Source: Prunus persica
Lineage: Eukaryota > Streptophyta > Magnoliopsida > Rosales > Rosaceae
Reading direction: 5' to 3'
Assembly (NCBI RefSeq): GCF_000346465.2
Contig: NC_034009.1
Location: forward strand, 5,657,291-5,721,290
DNA length: 64,000 nt
Below are positions 1 to 11,230 of this stretch, piece by piece; within the stretch, counting starts at the first letter, position 1, and each line of letters begins with the position of its first letter. Below the pieces are notes generated by a model. It was not told the origin of the DNA. It saw only the letters and a list, made by a program, of their open reading frames with translations, and ran no database searches. Both the position numbers and the translations under genes were made by a program.

Positions 1-118
1 GGTTTCGAAGGGGATTTCTTGCTCAGAATTCCATGTTCAAATCAGTATGAATCAAAGAGGCTGAGAAGGTCTTCTTCTGCAGCCCCTTTTTTTTTCTTTT
101 TTTTTTGAAAAAAAAAGG

Positions 119-221
119 GTATAGCCGACCGGCTATACTCTTAATATTATTGAAGGCATACCGCCGCTCGGCTACACCTTTTAAATATATTTTTTAGGGA
201 GTATAGCCGCCCGGCTATACT
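119..221. repeat. Three TATAGCCG palindromes
   Basis: Three near-palindromic units of the form GTATAGCCGNNCGGCTATAC lie at 119-138, 156-178 (degenerate) and 200-221, separated by A/T-rich spacers. The same motif fills the 14.4-15.85 kb repeat, so these are probably an outlying fragment of the same family. No coding potential. Confidence 0.8.
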
Positions 222-917
222 ATTTATAAAATAAAATAAAAAGGAACCGCCTAGCCCGCCTAGGAGGCCGATTTTTGGAAAACCTGAATGGCGTTTGTTT
301 TTTTTTTTTTTTTTTTTTTCAAATTTCTTTTTTTCCTGGCGAGTCTGGCATCTCTGCAAATGCATCAAGCTTGGGTTTTAGCGACTCACGTTTATAAACA
401 ACGTAAAGGCGTCTCTGAAAATCAGTATTTTCCATTCTCTGTTTTGGTTTATGTTATGTTTGGTTGCTAGGAAGCTGATGATGAACAAATATTCTTTTAC
501 CTAAATATTCAGTTTCATGTTTCCTTTGTTGTATTGATTAGTTTAGTTACAAACTGAGTTGGTCTGGTTAACTGACCCAAAAGGAGTATGCTGCTTTCTG
601 GGGCTCCAATTGTTGAGTCATCTCTTCTTTTGAATTTTTTCTTTTTAAATTTCATTTTTGTCAATTCTCAGTAATGTAATCTGGGTGAAATGCAACTTTG
701 GGATCCGTAAGATGGGCAGGAAGAGTAAATCAAAAACTCCCAGAGAGATGCAAGATAATACAGCTACTGTAGAAGAGGAAAAACCCTCATCTTGGGCCAA
801 AAAATTGCTGAATCATTGGTTGAGATTCAGTTCAGATTTACCATATACTTTGGTTTTTAACTTATGTTTCAATTACTGGGCTTATGAAGTCTCATCTGAT
901 CCTACTTTCTGCTACAG

Positions 918-967
918 GAACACTTGGAGAGCAATGAGGGTGACCCTGAGTTACTTGTTTACATTCC
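918..967 (+). pseudogene. PITH-domain protein, single exon fragment
   Basis: A 50-nt segment has a good acceptor (CTGCTACAG before 918) and donor (GTGAGT from 968). It translates as EHLESNEGDPELLVYIP, which matches the start of the PITH domain (proteasome-interacting thioredoxin fold) of plant PITH-domain proteins as I remember them. The next PITH exon (continuing FTSDVKIKS-like) is not found downstream, where glucose-6-phosphate isomerase exons follow instead. I read it as a captured or relic exon, not a working gene. The surrounding open frame from 708 (MGRKSKSKTPREMQ start) resembles nothing I recognise. Confidence 0.6.
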
Positions 968-1384
968 GTGAGTATCCACTTTTGTTGTTTTATGTGTTGT
1001 CTTCAGGACATGAGTTAAAGTATGCATAAACATGAAATGGATAGGGACAGGGAGATCCATTGGTTGACTAGTTGTACCCATTTTTCCATATTTTCATTCG
1101 ATTTCAATGGTAACATGTTTGTTAGATCTCCATAGTCGGATCTGTATGAGTTTGAGTATGGGATTCAACCTTAGTAGCATCTCCAGGTTCACCTAAAACA
1201 AACATAACACTTAATAGTGAGTTTGACGGGATACTGTTGGACTACTCAGGGCAACGTGCCATGCCTGAAACCTTGGAAATTGGCAGAGGTGGGGTTGGCC
1301 CATTCGTAACTAGTGTCTTGTGGGGGGGAAGGGATTGGGTGAATATAGTGTTTTCTAATTGATGTTGTATATGAACCAATGCAG

Positions 1385-2323
1385 GCTGCATCCCTCAAAG
1401 AAAAGATTAACCGAATGTTTGGTGGAGAGCATGTACGTTTCAAGTTTATCTTCCTTTGGTCGAGTATTATGTGGATAAATATGGAATTAAAATGCTAATT
1501 TAAACACTTTTTATCTGCAATCAGCAAGAAGTGTTTCCTATTTTTTTTTTTTTTAAATTTATTTTTCGGATCTGGGGAAGGGATTAAAATTTGGAACCTC
1601 TTCCAACAAAGTGGAGATAACTACCAGTATAACAATAGCTAGCTGGTGTCTCCTAATTAAAATTAGGACGCCCAAATTTCTGACCTTTTAACTGTCTGAA
1701 ATTACAAAAAACTGATAGCTTTATAAGATTTATGGTAAAGATGAGACCAGCTTATTTCTGAAACCATTATCATGTGATTCTTTTGCGTTCTGTTTTCCTT
1801 TTTCTGGGTGGTGCCTTCAGATAAACAGCACCGAAAATAGATCAGTGCTTCATGTAGCTCTTCATGCTCCAAGGGATGCAGTTATACAGAGTGATAGGGA
1901 AAATGTGGTCCCAGATGTTTGGGAAGTTCTGGACAAGATCCAGAAGTTTTCTGAGAGTATTCGAAGTAGATTTTGGATCATCACTACAATTTTTTTAAGT
2001 ATCCATTTTGGGTCCATATTGCCTGAATTGTGAAGTAATTGGCAATTCTGGTAGGTTGGTGCCACAGGAAAAGCCCTGAAGGATGTCATTGTTGTTGGTA
2101 TCAGTGGCAGCTTCTTAGGTCCCTTCAAACAGGTTTAGATGACGCTTTCCATTTTGTCAATTTATAACCTCTATTTTGCAGTCTTGTTTACTATTTAGTG
2201 TGAGTTTCCTTGTGAAAATGATTAAGCTTGCTTTGGAATAAACTTTAGGTAGTGTTCACTGGTTTGATTACATTTTGTAGATCCAGAGGCTATCGAAACA
2301 GCGAGGGGAAGGCAACTGCTTTT
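1385..2323 (+). pseudogene. PGIC: Cytosolic glucose-6-phosphate isomerase fragment
   Basis: Four exon remnants of cytosolic phosphoglucose isomerase (interconverts glucose-6-P and fructose-6-P in glycolysis and sucrose synthesis) follow each other with introns kept. Exon 1385-1432 encodes KEKINRMFGGEH; 1821-1976 encodes [14 protein letters not shown] to [11 protein letters not shown]; 2055-2132 encodes VGATGKALKDVIVVGI; 2281-2323 encodes PEAIETARGRQLL. Together they cover about 100 of roughly 560 residues, all N-terminal. Damage: the donor after the second exon reads AT instead of GT, the family GIGGS reads GISGS, and the segment equivalent to LFVHTAL is deleted after GP. Both termini of the gene are missing. 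It is a truncated relic or captured gene fragment; I am confident of the family, less of how it arrived. Confidence 0.85.
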
Positions 2324-3661
2324 GTAAGTACTTCTGTATCAACTTTTAGAGTGCTTCTATTTTATAGAGCATTTGCTCCAAAAAAAAAAAAGGTTTACAC
2401 CATAATTTTTTGATTAATTATTTTGCCACCCAAATTATTTTATGAATCTCATTTTATGTACAAAGCATCTGGGTCTCTAATAAATTTTTTTTTAAGCCCA
2501 CTTATAAAAGAAACCAAAACAGGCCCTTTACTTATCCATATTTCACTTTCTGAAAAATAAAGGCCTTTTGACAAAAGAAAATAAGAAAATGGGCTTCTTT
2601 CTGTTTTCAATTCCATAACAAAATCTTATAATATATGAAAGTCCAAATATAATATTAAATCCAGAAAAAGAGGTTCTAGCTGCTGTTGATACACCACCAT
2701 TAATTCATTCATCGATTATTGATTCCATGTTGATGTACTTTGTATTATTATCTTTTCACCGAAGACATAAGCATTGTTATTATTATCAATTTTATTGCTA
2801 AATATATTATTATTATTTTTCTTCAGATCAAGCCTATTTATGATTCTGACTAAACACTTGTATTTGTTGCTTCATTTTGCTGTTTTTTTGTTAGTTTTTG
2901 AATTGAATCCATTTTTTTTATTTTATGCAAAAGACAATTGAGTTGGCTACCAATATGGGAAAATAAATGTAGTTGATGCAATTAAGGATGTAATTGGTTA
3001 TATTTACGGATAACGGTGTAATTGATGCCACTAAGAATGTGTTTAGTTCTATTTATTGATTGTGAGTTTTTGTGTGTGGTTACATCGGAGGAAAGAAACC
3101 CCACCTAGGGTTCAATCCTGGTTGGGTGCCGGGGGGTGGGGGGGAAGGAGAGAAGAGAGGTAATCCACCACCACAGTGTAAATGATGCCACTAAGGATGT
3201 GTTTAGTTCTATTTATTGATTGTGAAAATTTTTCACTTATACGTCTCAATATTTCTCTTTGTACAAGGCCTTCAAAATCAATGGACCTGCCCTAATTGTG
3301 CCATGACTAGCAAAACCCTAAGCAAAATGGATTTACTTCTTCGAAGGAAAGTTACGTTGAAAAGCTATTACTTCTACTTCTAGAAAGCAGTAAAATTTAA
3401 TAAAGAAAGCGTGATGTGCGGCCCCTTTTATGTTCTTAAAAACTTGTATTTATAGGGTTCATTTCCTTGGATTAAAATCCTTTTTAGTAAAAAAGACACT
3501 AAAACACAAATTTCACAATGGTTTTTCACCAAAACATCTTAGCATTAACCTTACCAACTGATCTAAATGATACTGTTAGTTGCTGGTAGCTACCTCTCGA
3601 CATTTACAACTAATGAATAAGATATTCATATGCAAATTCCATATCTCGTATGTCTGTCATG
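2324..3661. other. AT-rich intergenic stretch
   Basis: No coding region or RNA gene is supported. A sentence-like duplication (CACTAAGGATGTGTTTAGTT) occurs near 3031-3060 and 3188-3210, flanking a G-rich patch at 3128-3150. The remaining isomerase exons expected after 2323 are absent. Confidence 0.5.
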
Positions 3662-3803
3662 GCATTGCATGGAACGAAGAGAGCCCAACATAGCCAAGAA
3701 CAAATTGCCGGTCGACAAATATAGATTGCATTTTGAGGGGTAATATACAATGCCGGCAATTCATCCTTGGCTCAGTTAGACTCTATTCTTTTCCATGCAA
3801 TGC
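3662..3803 (-). ncRNA. MIR169: MIR169 hairpin 1
   Basis: Read on the minus strand, the 5p arm (3773 down to 3753) begins GAGCCAAGGATGAATTGCC, one change (C to A at position 14) from the usual miR169 core. The 3p arm (about 3712-3692) reads CCGGCAATTTGTTCTTGGCT and pairs with it. The stem continues to its base, where GCATTGCATGGAA (3662-3674) pairs perfectly with TTCCATGCAATGC (3790-3802). Known miR169 guides cleavage of NF-YA transcripts. Hairpins 1 and 2 lie back to back about 1.9 kb apart. Family call is strong; expression is not visible from sequence. Confidence 0.88.
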
Positions 3804-3954
3804 TTTGGAAAAATCATTGCTTGCCAATCTAAGTTTCCATTGTTTCTTGCATTAGAAATGGTGGGGATGCAAATGCTATATGTAGCCACAGAAAGTTGAA
3901 GAAAAAATGAGGAGAGAAATGAACATATATTCTGTGTACACGTTGAACCCACTC

Positions 3955-4870
3955 TCAGAGACATGAACATGTGAGTGCCATGCATTCTTATGCCTTGCCA
4001 TCCAAAAAGTTAAAAGAGAGTTGTTTGAATGTATCCTTTGACACCGCGATATCGTTATCTCTTATGGTCAGCACTGATCAGATTTGGGAATATGGTTGAC
4101 ATTCTGCATGGGAGATCATATTTTGCAGAATATAGAATCTGATTGGAGGTCTTGAAATTTGAGAGAGAGAGTACGTTGGTTTGGGACACCTTATATCAAT
4201 GAGAAACACAATCATTTTGTTAAGAATGGGAAGTACGTTGGTTTCTCAAACGAAGGTTTTCATTAAATTTGAATTTACTAATTATACTAATTATACTAAT
4301 TATAATTTTGGATTTGAATTATATATACGAATATACTAATTATATCTACGAGTACAAATGTCCCTACCCGTTTTTTTTCCATTAAAAAAAGGTGTTTGAT
4401 TGGTTTTTCGATCAATAAGGCTGGATTTGGGGGGTTCGATTTGGAACATCTTCTAACATTGAGAAGAAAAGTACGTACCATGGCTATACACAAAAGCCTT
4501 TAGATTTTTAATTAAGTTATCATTCTTTTGATTTAAATGCACATATAAAAATCCTTTGCCATCTTATTAGGACAAAAAATTTGACAAAGTTTAGTGAAAT
4601 TGCACATTATTCTTTCTAAAAAGTCGGATGGAACATGAGCATGTTGGGTGCCATACTGCCATGCTATCCAAATTGCACTTTAAAGTACGTGAATGCCTTA
4701 TTTGTAACAAAAAAGACAATGTGATATATATGATATATCTCCAGATCGACCTCTATCTCATCACCTGGGTCAGCGCACTTGTGTATCGAAATTAGATTTG
4801 GGTATGGTTGACATGCTGGTAAATAATTGAAGAATATAGCATCTGATTAACACTAGAAGAAAACCAAGTT
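3955..4870. repeat. Diverged direct duplication, about 200 bp
   Basis: The stretch at about 3960-4165 (ACATGTGAGTGCCATGCAT, then GGGAATATGGTTGACATTCTG and GAATATAGAATCTGATT) recurs diverged at about 4630-4860 (GTTGGGTGCCATACTGCCAT, then GGGTATGGTTGACATGCTG and GAATATAGCATCTGATT). It sits upstream of minus-strand MIR169 hairpin 1, so it could be duplicated regulatory or old precursor-flanking DNA. Inference only. Confidence 0.55.
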
Positions 4871-5610
4871 TTTACCATTTTAAGGCGCATTTGTGTACCA
4901 AGTTTGACTCACTCTCATTATAATGATGACAGGATTGTCAAACTTTTTTTTCTCTAAATATTTTATGTTGTACTGGATACGTATACGGGTTATATGTCTT
5001 GTGTTACACATATATAATTGTGTCTGATTGTGTTCATGTAGATGTATACTCTTTACCACACGAAAAACGAATTATCACCTTACGTATTGTTAGTGGTTAT
5101 GTACCGTGTCGTAAATGATATACATTTAAAGCTACATTATATTAGGCAGCTGTGAATTCTTAATTTGCGGGTAAAAAGTATACAACTCTTAAGTGTTTCA
5201 TGCTCCTGAATGTCGTCTCTAGAAAGCTCAAGATTATGTGTGAGTCCCGTGACCCTGCTCCACGCAGCATCTTAAGAATACGATTCGGGCCACTACTGTA
5301 CGTAGTGTCTTTGTAGAAAACCCACATAAAGAAATAGAGAAAATCGAACTTATCCTCTGCAGAGACAGAGATGCCTTATCATGCCACAACTACATGCATG
5401 CATGGCTCCCACTCAACTCAAGCACTCAATCCGAACAAGTCAACGCCCTTCTTTTCTTTCCAACTATATATAAAGGAAAATGGGGTAAAATATGAGCTTC
5501 CCATAAAAAAAGTACACATATATTCCAAAAGTGGAAGAGCTTTAACAGTCACACGATGGAATAGAATCATACCTTTAATTTTTGAGGTACGAGTTGTTTG
5601 CATGCAGTCT
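4871..5610. other. Intergenic region upstream of MIR169 hairpin 2
   Basis: No open frame with family resemblance. Probably the promoter-proximal region of hairpin 2: it ends in a TATA box and contains a second TATA-like string (ATATATAAAGG) at about 5465-5475. Confidence 0.4.
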
Positions 5611-5615
5611 ATGGC

Positions 5616-5623
5616 TATAAATA
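5616..5623 (+). promoter_or_regulatory. TATA box for MIR169 hairpin 2
   Basis: TATAAATA in the context GGCTATAAATAGG, about 75 bp before the base of the hairpin, the distance expected for a short 5' leader of a pri-miRNA. Comparable boxes precede most other hairpins of the cluster. Confidence 0.6.
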
Positions 5624-5689
5624 GGATGACAATGCTGCATTATGTAAATGAACTGAAATGGTTCAGATTAATAAAAATACCATTTGTTC

Positions 5690-5830
5690 AAGAGTCTTGC
5701 ATGAAGAGATGGAGAGTAGATATGAGCCAAGGATGACTTGCCAAAGCATATGGCCTTTCCACTTGTTAATCTTCTGGCAAGCTGTCCTTGGTTCACGTTT
5801 GCTCTCTTTTCTCTCATGTGAGATTCAAGG
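5690..5830 (+). ncRNA. MIR169: MIR169 hairpin 2
   Basis: The 5p arm starts at 5723 (TGAGCCAAGGATGACTTGCC, then AA) and is a canonical miR169 sequence. The 3p arm at 5775-5795 reads TGGCAAGCTGTCCTTGGTTC. The lower stem pairs GCATGAAGAGATGGAGAG with CTCTCTTTTCTCTCATGTG. The same flanking words (GAGAGTAGA before 5p, GCTCTCTT and CTCATG after 3p) recur in the other hairpins here, showing that they are paralogues. Likely role: post-transcriptional control of NF-YA genes. Confidence 0.92.
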
Positions 5831-6399
5831 ATCAATGCCTACAACTGGAGAGGGTGAGAAGAATTTAATTACTTTATAATTGTGATGCTAATGCAAATTT
5901 TTGCTTGTGTTTTCTGTCTGCAGCAACTGGAGGAGTTAAATCATAACGTGTTTCGGTGATTTCCCTTTTGTGAGAACCTTGTGGTTGATAAAATTGTAGC
6001 ATTCAACTCAAAACTAATTGAAATTGGTGGAGAAATTATAAGGTCAGAAAGGCATGACTTTACATCTCTCCTATGGGATGTGCCCCCCTCACACTCATTG
6101 ACATCCCAGCCATTGATCATGACATTGTTGGTATTGCAGAAAACAATCGTTGTCTCGAAGTTGTCATGCTTTCATGCTCACGCACTTCTGTAAACATAAT
6201 TTGATGTTATTTATTTATTTTATTCAAATAGTTATGATCACATCCAAGACTTCTGTGCGTTTCCTGAAGTCCCAATTATTTCAACAATTTTTTTTTGGGT
6301 GCTATGACACCTGCAAATGTCTAACATATTTCTTATGGAATGTCTTTGTAGGCTTACGAGTGTGTAGAGAAGGCTTGAGAAAAGAAGTCCAATAGTCTT

Positions 6400-6772
6400 T
6401 CTTGAAGGAAGTTGAGGTGCCAATCCAAAACTAATTGGCAATTAGGGGAGTAACCTAACTCTTTATAAGTCCTTGTTAGGTTTCTCAACTTTCCATTGTG
6501 GGACTCTTTACCTTTACATTCTCACACGCCCCCGCACATGTGGCGAATTTTCAAGCATAATACGTGGACAACACATTTTGGGTGACATGGAGCACGTGTG
6601 GTCGTTGGGCTTTCACATGTGGGCAACCCGCTCTGATATCGTGAAGGAAGTTAAGGTTCCACTCAAAAACCAATTGGCAATGGGGGGAGTAACTCAACTC
6701 CTTATAAGCCCTTGCTAAGTTTCTCAACTTTCCAATGTGGGACTCTTTACCTTCACATTCTCACATTTCTCG
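6400..6772 (+). repeat. Two copies of a dispersed plant repeat
   Basis: A block starting GAAGGAAGTTGAGGTGCC at 6404 and ending at CTTTACCTTTACATTCTCAC recurs from 6643 (GAAGGAAGTTAAGGTTCC to CCTTCACATTCTCAC), a period of about 239 bp. The text (CCAATTGGCAAT, GTAACTCAACTCCTTATAAG, GTGGGACTCTTTACC) is a familiar interspersed motif of dicot genomes, often beside retroelements. The unit between copies contains an ACGTG-rich patch (CACATGTGG, GGAGCACGTG). Confidence 0.65.
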
Positions 6773-7207
6773 CTTACAGATGCAGAGAGTGTGGCTGCAA
6801 TGGCATCTATTTGGGTCAGGGGATTCAGAAGATGATGATTTGCAGGGAAATCTAATTACTTTATACCTTGCTTCAGCTCCATATTGTATCCCTACCACAA
6901 AATTTTCCTTCAGTTATTAACTACATATCTTGTATACAAAACTACTAACAATACATGTAAAAATTGAGATTAGATAAAAACACACCCAAAAAATAAAAAT
7001 TTGCATACATACATACATGTATATTGTTGCTACTTGGTAAAATTATTTGGGAAAAGTATTTTACCAGAAGAGGCAACAACCAAGACCACAACCAGGAAAG
7101 TTAACTTGAGTGATTTCTCAATATCTATTAAATTTGTTGATAGCTAGAGGGAAGAAACTATGAGGGTTGTAGCGCCTCTCTAAACTAAAATCTACTATTT
7201 TATATAT

Positions 7208-8102
7208 GGGAGCATTTTTACTCACCACTTTAACTCAATGTGTACTTTTATCACCCTACTAAAAAGTTGACATTTGTCTATATAAATAACCATAATTAAT
7301 TTTTGCTTTTAAATCTTTTAAAATATTTAAAACGAAATAATAATATAAAATAAAATAACTTTCTCCTCTCTCTCCTCCCCTCTCCGACCGAGTCCCTCCA
7401 TCCATAACAGCTCAAATTCTAAACCCATCTCCGCCGGCACATCATCTCTCTGGTCCTTCACCGCCGCCCTTGTGCATCAGTCAATTTACTTTATATAAAA
7501 ATAAAAAATAAAAAAAAGCATAAGGCTTTCAATTGGTCCAAGCAGTAATAATAATACCCATCGACCCTTACGGAAGATTACGAACTCACCGAACCAAATT
7601 TCCCTAAAATCAAGATCTCTTGGACTCTAGTGCTTCTGTCAGATTCTCCTAGGTTTGAGATCTAGTGGCTGTTAATGCGAGTAGGCTTAGAAAAAGTTTG
7701 AAGCTTTTGAAAAAACTGATTGGAATTCGTTTATGTAAGCTATGCAATTCTTCTTCCTTGTAAATCAGTATTTGAGTCCTTACTTTTTTGCGCTTAAAGG
7801 CAAATAGGGCGCTGTGGAGGGCGAACCAGGCGGGGGAGGGAATGTTGGCTGAGTTGTTAGAAGGGAATGGCTGGGTTGCTACATGGGGAATGGTGGCTTA
7901 GGGTTGCTGGAGGTGGGTAGGGAAGGAGGGACAGAGAAGGAGAGTTTTTAAATTTAATTAAATTATTATTTTACTTTATTACTTGGTTTAAAAAAGATTT
8001 AAAAGTAAAAGTTAACTATGGTTATCTCATGGACAGGTGTCAATTTTTTAGAATGGTGGTAATGGTACACCTTGAGTTAAAGTTGTGAGCAAAAATGCTC
8101 CC
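7208..8102. mobile_element. 895-bp Mutator-type element, 9-bp TSD
   Basis: Ends are GGGAGCATTTTTACTCACC on the left and the inverse of GGGAGCATTTTTGCTCAC on the right. Similarity between the arms continues for about 110 bp (CTTTAACTCAA, TTGACA, ATAACCATA blocks). It is flanked by the perfect 9-bp direct repeat TTTATATAT at 7199-7207 and 8103-8111, the size expected for Mutator-like elements. There is no transposase, so it is non-autonomous. The interior (about 7380-7930) is more GC-rich and looks gene-like (TTCACCGCCGCCCTTGTGC; GGTTTGAGATCTAGTGGCTG), so it may be a captured host fragment. A shorter relative lies at about 40.3 kb. Confidence 0.88.
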
Positions 8103-8983
8103 TTTATATATATACCTGAAGTTGGAAATTATTTTCTATAAGCGCCATGTCATAAGGTTTGGACTCCACGGATTCATGCGTGGATTTGGTAAAGAAATAA
8201 ATATAAGGGCTCTTTAGTTTTAACCCATAAAAAACTTAACTAATTTGGAAGAAAGATAATTAATTTTGCTTAATTAATATAAAACCAAAGCCACCTAATT
8301 TTACCAAAAGGACATCCAACAACCCTAAAATTACTACATGTGCCATTGTGCTTAACTGTCAAATACAGTTTATTTAATTATAAACCAAAATTTAAAACTG
8401 TCAAAACGACATAACATTCCCACAAAACACAACACAAAACGACACTACTCAAATTTAATCACTTCAAAAACTAGTTTCGCGCGACCTTTCATATCCCACT
8501 GCAAACCTACAAACTATTCTCCAAAAACGAAGCCGATGAGCAGCAACGGGGACGACCAGAAACGAAGACGACGACCAACGACGACGACCAACGACCACCG
8601 ACGACGAGCAACGACCACCGACGACGACCGAAGCTAAACTTTAAGAAAATGAATCAGTACTCTCTTCGATTTTAGGTTTTACACCGACGACGATTTCAGT
8701 ACTGTTTCTTCCTTTTGGTTTCTGGTTGTTTGTAGCAGATTTTGACCAGAAACTGCAATGCAGTTTCTGGTTCCATAATTCAATTTCAGAGTGCTTTTTG
8801 CTAGGGTTTATGGGAATGTTATAACTGCTCATGAAGTTAAATGTGTTTTGATATTCGTTTTTGCTACTGTTTTTGCCTTTTGGTTTCTGGTTGTTTGTCT
8901 TCGATTTTGACCAAAAACTTGGTTTCTGGTTGTTTGTAGCAGATTTTGACCAGAAACTGCAGTTTCTGGTTCTGGAACAAGAA

Positions 8984-9343
8984 ATGTCACCACAAAAGAA
9001 TGAAGCTGAAAACCAACCAAAGCACAGAATCAAAACGATGGCTCAAAAGAGTAAACCAAAGCCAAAGCCAAACTATGATCGGAAAGCAAAGCACCCGGAC
9101 TATGTCCAATTTCGGTCCAATGCCTATGCTTTCAACAGCATCATTAGAGACATAAAGGACAAGCTCAATGAAAGGCAGAAGAAGCTTCTCAAGAAAACCC
9201 CTTTCTGGAACTTGATCGAGCTGTTTTACCGCCAGAGAATTGACATGAATAACATGAATAAGTCGGACCTTGACTTGGTACAGCTGCTCAAGAAATTTGA
9301 TCCGGATACAAAGTCCTTCAAATTTGGAACAAAAACTGTGTAA
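8984..9343 (+). CDS. Small basic protein, DUF1985-like, element-borne
   Basis: A 119-residue frame from ATG 8984 to TAA 9341-9343. The first 40 residues are Lys/Gln-rich (KSKPKPKPNYDRKAKHP). The rest (IIRDIKDKLNERQKKLL, then KKTPFWNLIELFYRQRIDM, then LVQLLKKFDPDTKSFKF) resembles the start of the DUF1985 or plant-mobile domains found with Ulp1-type proteases in Mutator-like elements. It stops where such domains normally continue, so it is at best a truncated element protein. The frame is open upstream to 8861, but that part is the element's inverted arm, so I prefer the ATG after it. Function unknown. Confidence 0.45.
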   Translation: MSPQKNEAENQPKHRIKTMAQKSKPKPKPNYDRKAKHPDYVQFRSNAYAFNSIIRDIKDKLNERQKKLLKKTPFWNLIELFYRQRIDMNNMNKSDLDLVQLLKKFDPDTKSFKFGTKTV

Positions 9344-10040
9344 TTAATCGTCTTTAGTGATTTGCCTTTCGTTAACTCAAGACAATATGTATCTTAATTC
9401 TTGTGAATGTTTGTAAATATTTCTAGTTATGGTATATGAGAACATATTTCCTATACATATAAACTGTAATATAATCTTGGAACAGGATGCAACAAAACGA
9501 AAAGGAAACAAACAAACTGCACTGAATTTTCTGGTCAAAAATACTGCAACAAATTAAAACTGCAGTGCAGTTTATATAAATAAATAAAAATAAAAAATCA
9601 GCTCAAAAAATGTGAAAAGAACCCAAAAGCCAAAGCCATAATCAAAGTACTAAAACTTTGTTCAAAACACATTTAAGTAGGTCAGCATTGAAATGTAGTT
9701 TCTGCTCATAATCTGCAACAAATAAACAGAAACTGCAGTGCAGTTTCTGCAACAAAATCTGAAATAAACAGAAACTGCAATGCAGTTTCTGCAACAAAAT
9801 CTGCTCAAAATCCGAAAACAAGCATTGAATGGCAGTCGAAAACGAATATCCACTCATTAAACAATTGTATAATTTTCATTAACTTCAAAAAAGAATCACA
9901 ATATCCAATTAGAAGCTGTGTAGCCAATTACAAGCAACTAAAACTGCAATACAGTTTTTGCAAAAAGTGCAACGCAGAAACTGACTATACATTCGCTAAA
10001 CCATATCTAAAATAAAAAATTGTCAAATGAGAAGGAGTGT

Positions 10041-10250
10041 TCATATAATAGCCTTGCAAGTCTTCCTATTGTGCCCAGCAACACTGCACCGACTGCATTT
10101 CAATGGCCTTTTAAATTCACCAAAAACTTTGATCCTCTTTGTTGATGGTCTTCCGGCTGGCCTCTTTGTAATTGGCGGAAGCACAACTCCAGCTGCAGAA
10201 CCATTGCTGCCCAATCCTTTCCCAATATCTGGAATAGGATGGTTTCCGAC
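10041..10250 (-). pseudogene. MuDR-type transposase C-terminus, fragment
   Basis: Read from 10250 down to the TGA at 10043-10041, the frame gives VLPPITKRPAGRPSTKR and then KCSRCSVAGHNRKTCK, a CX2CX4HX4C zinc knuckle preceded by the P-x-x-x-RRPAGRP-like linker that ends MULE (MuDR-family) transposases. A TAA at 10253-10251 interrupts the frame just upstream, and I could not find the SWIM domain or the catalytic DDE region. About 69 of several hundred residues survive. It shows the surrounding 2.8-kb element is Mutator-derived and dead. Confidence 0.8.
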
Positions 10251-10348
10251 TTATATGTGCACTTGGCAATGACACACACCTCCATTAGCCTTGAAAATGC
10301 AAACAAAACAACAAACAAAAACAGAAAACAATTAAAATCACTAAATAA

Positions 10349-10995
10349 TGTACATGAGCAGTTGTAACATTCCAATAGAAATCCAAATATTAGTATGAAA
10401 TCGAATTATGAAACAAGAAACTACACTGCAGTTTATAGTCAAAAACTGAAATAACAGAAACAACATTGCACTTTATGTGATAACATACCCTTAAATTTGA
10501 ATAGAAACCAAAAGAAAGCCATGTTCAAAGTACTAAAACTTAGATAAAAACACATTTAACTCCATGAGCAGTTGTAACATTGCCTTTATGAAACCAGAAA
10601 CTGCAATGCAGTTTCTGCGAACACTCCAACAAACAGATGCAGTTTATAACAGAGGAGGCAAAACAAATCGAATAGAAACCAAAAGGAAACCACGTTAAAA
10701 GTACTAAAACTAATATCAAAACACATTTAACTCCATGAGCAGTTGTAACATTGCCTTTATGAAACCTGCAGTTTCTGCCAACACTCCAACAAACAGATGC
10801 AGTTTATAACAGAGGAGGCAAAACAAATAGAATAGAAACCAAAAGGAAACCACGTTAAAAGTACTAAAACTAATATCAAAACACATTTAACTCCATGAGC
10901 AGTTGTAACATTGCCTTTATGAAATCAGAAACTGCAATGCAGTTTCTGCCAACACTCCAACAAACAGATGCAGTTTATAACAGAGGAGGCAAAAA
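10349..10995. repeat. 160-171-bp tandem repeat in the Mutator arm
   Basis: Units begin CCATGAGCAGTTGTAACATT at 10562, 10733 and 10893 (periods 171 and 160). A more diverged copy begins near 10353 and the last copy is cut off at about 10995. Each unit holds GAAACTGCA/TGCAGTTTC words, CAGAGGAGGCAAAA and GTACTAAAACT. The 11-bp difference between periods is the loss of one arm of the 23-bp palindrome in the second unit. Confidence 0.85.
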
Positions 10996-11069
10996 AAATC
11001 GAGCCACAAGATCGCGCCACAAAATCGAGCCACAAAACTGAGCTCGAAAAACCCAAAACTGACAGATTC

Positions 11070-11230
11070 GGCATGATAATCGAACGAAAGATTATCCAAT
11101 TAGAAGGAAACAAACAAACTGCATTGAATTTTGGAACAGGATGCAGCATGATAATCGAACGAAAAAGATTCGGCATGATAATCGAACAAAAAAATTGACA
11201 AATTCGGCATGATAATCGAAAGAAAAAGGA
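11070..11230. repeat. Short GCATGATAATCGAA repeats
   Basis: GCATGATAATCGAAC or close variants occur at about 11072, 11146, 11174 and 11206, spaced by 28-74 bp, in an A-rich context between the tandem array and the right border of the Mutator-like element. Confidence 0.7.

Noticed and set aside
147..470. Open frames over the poly-T/poly-A stretch
   Set aside because: They translate low-complexity sequence (poly-F/K) and palindromic repeats; no protein family.
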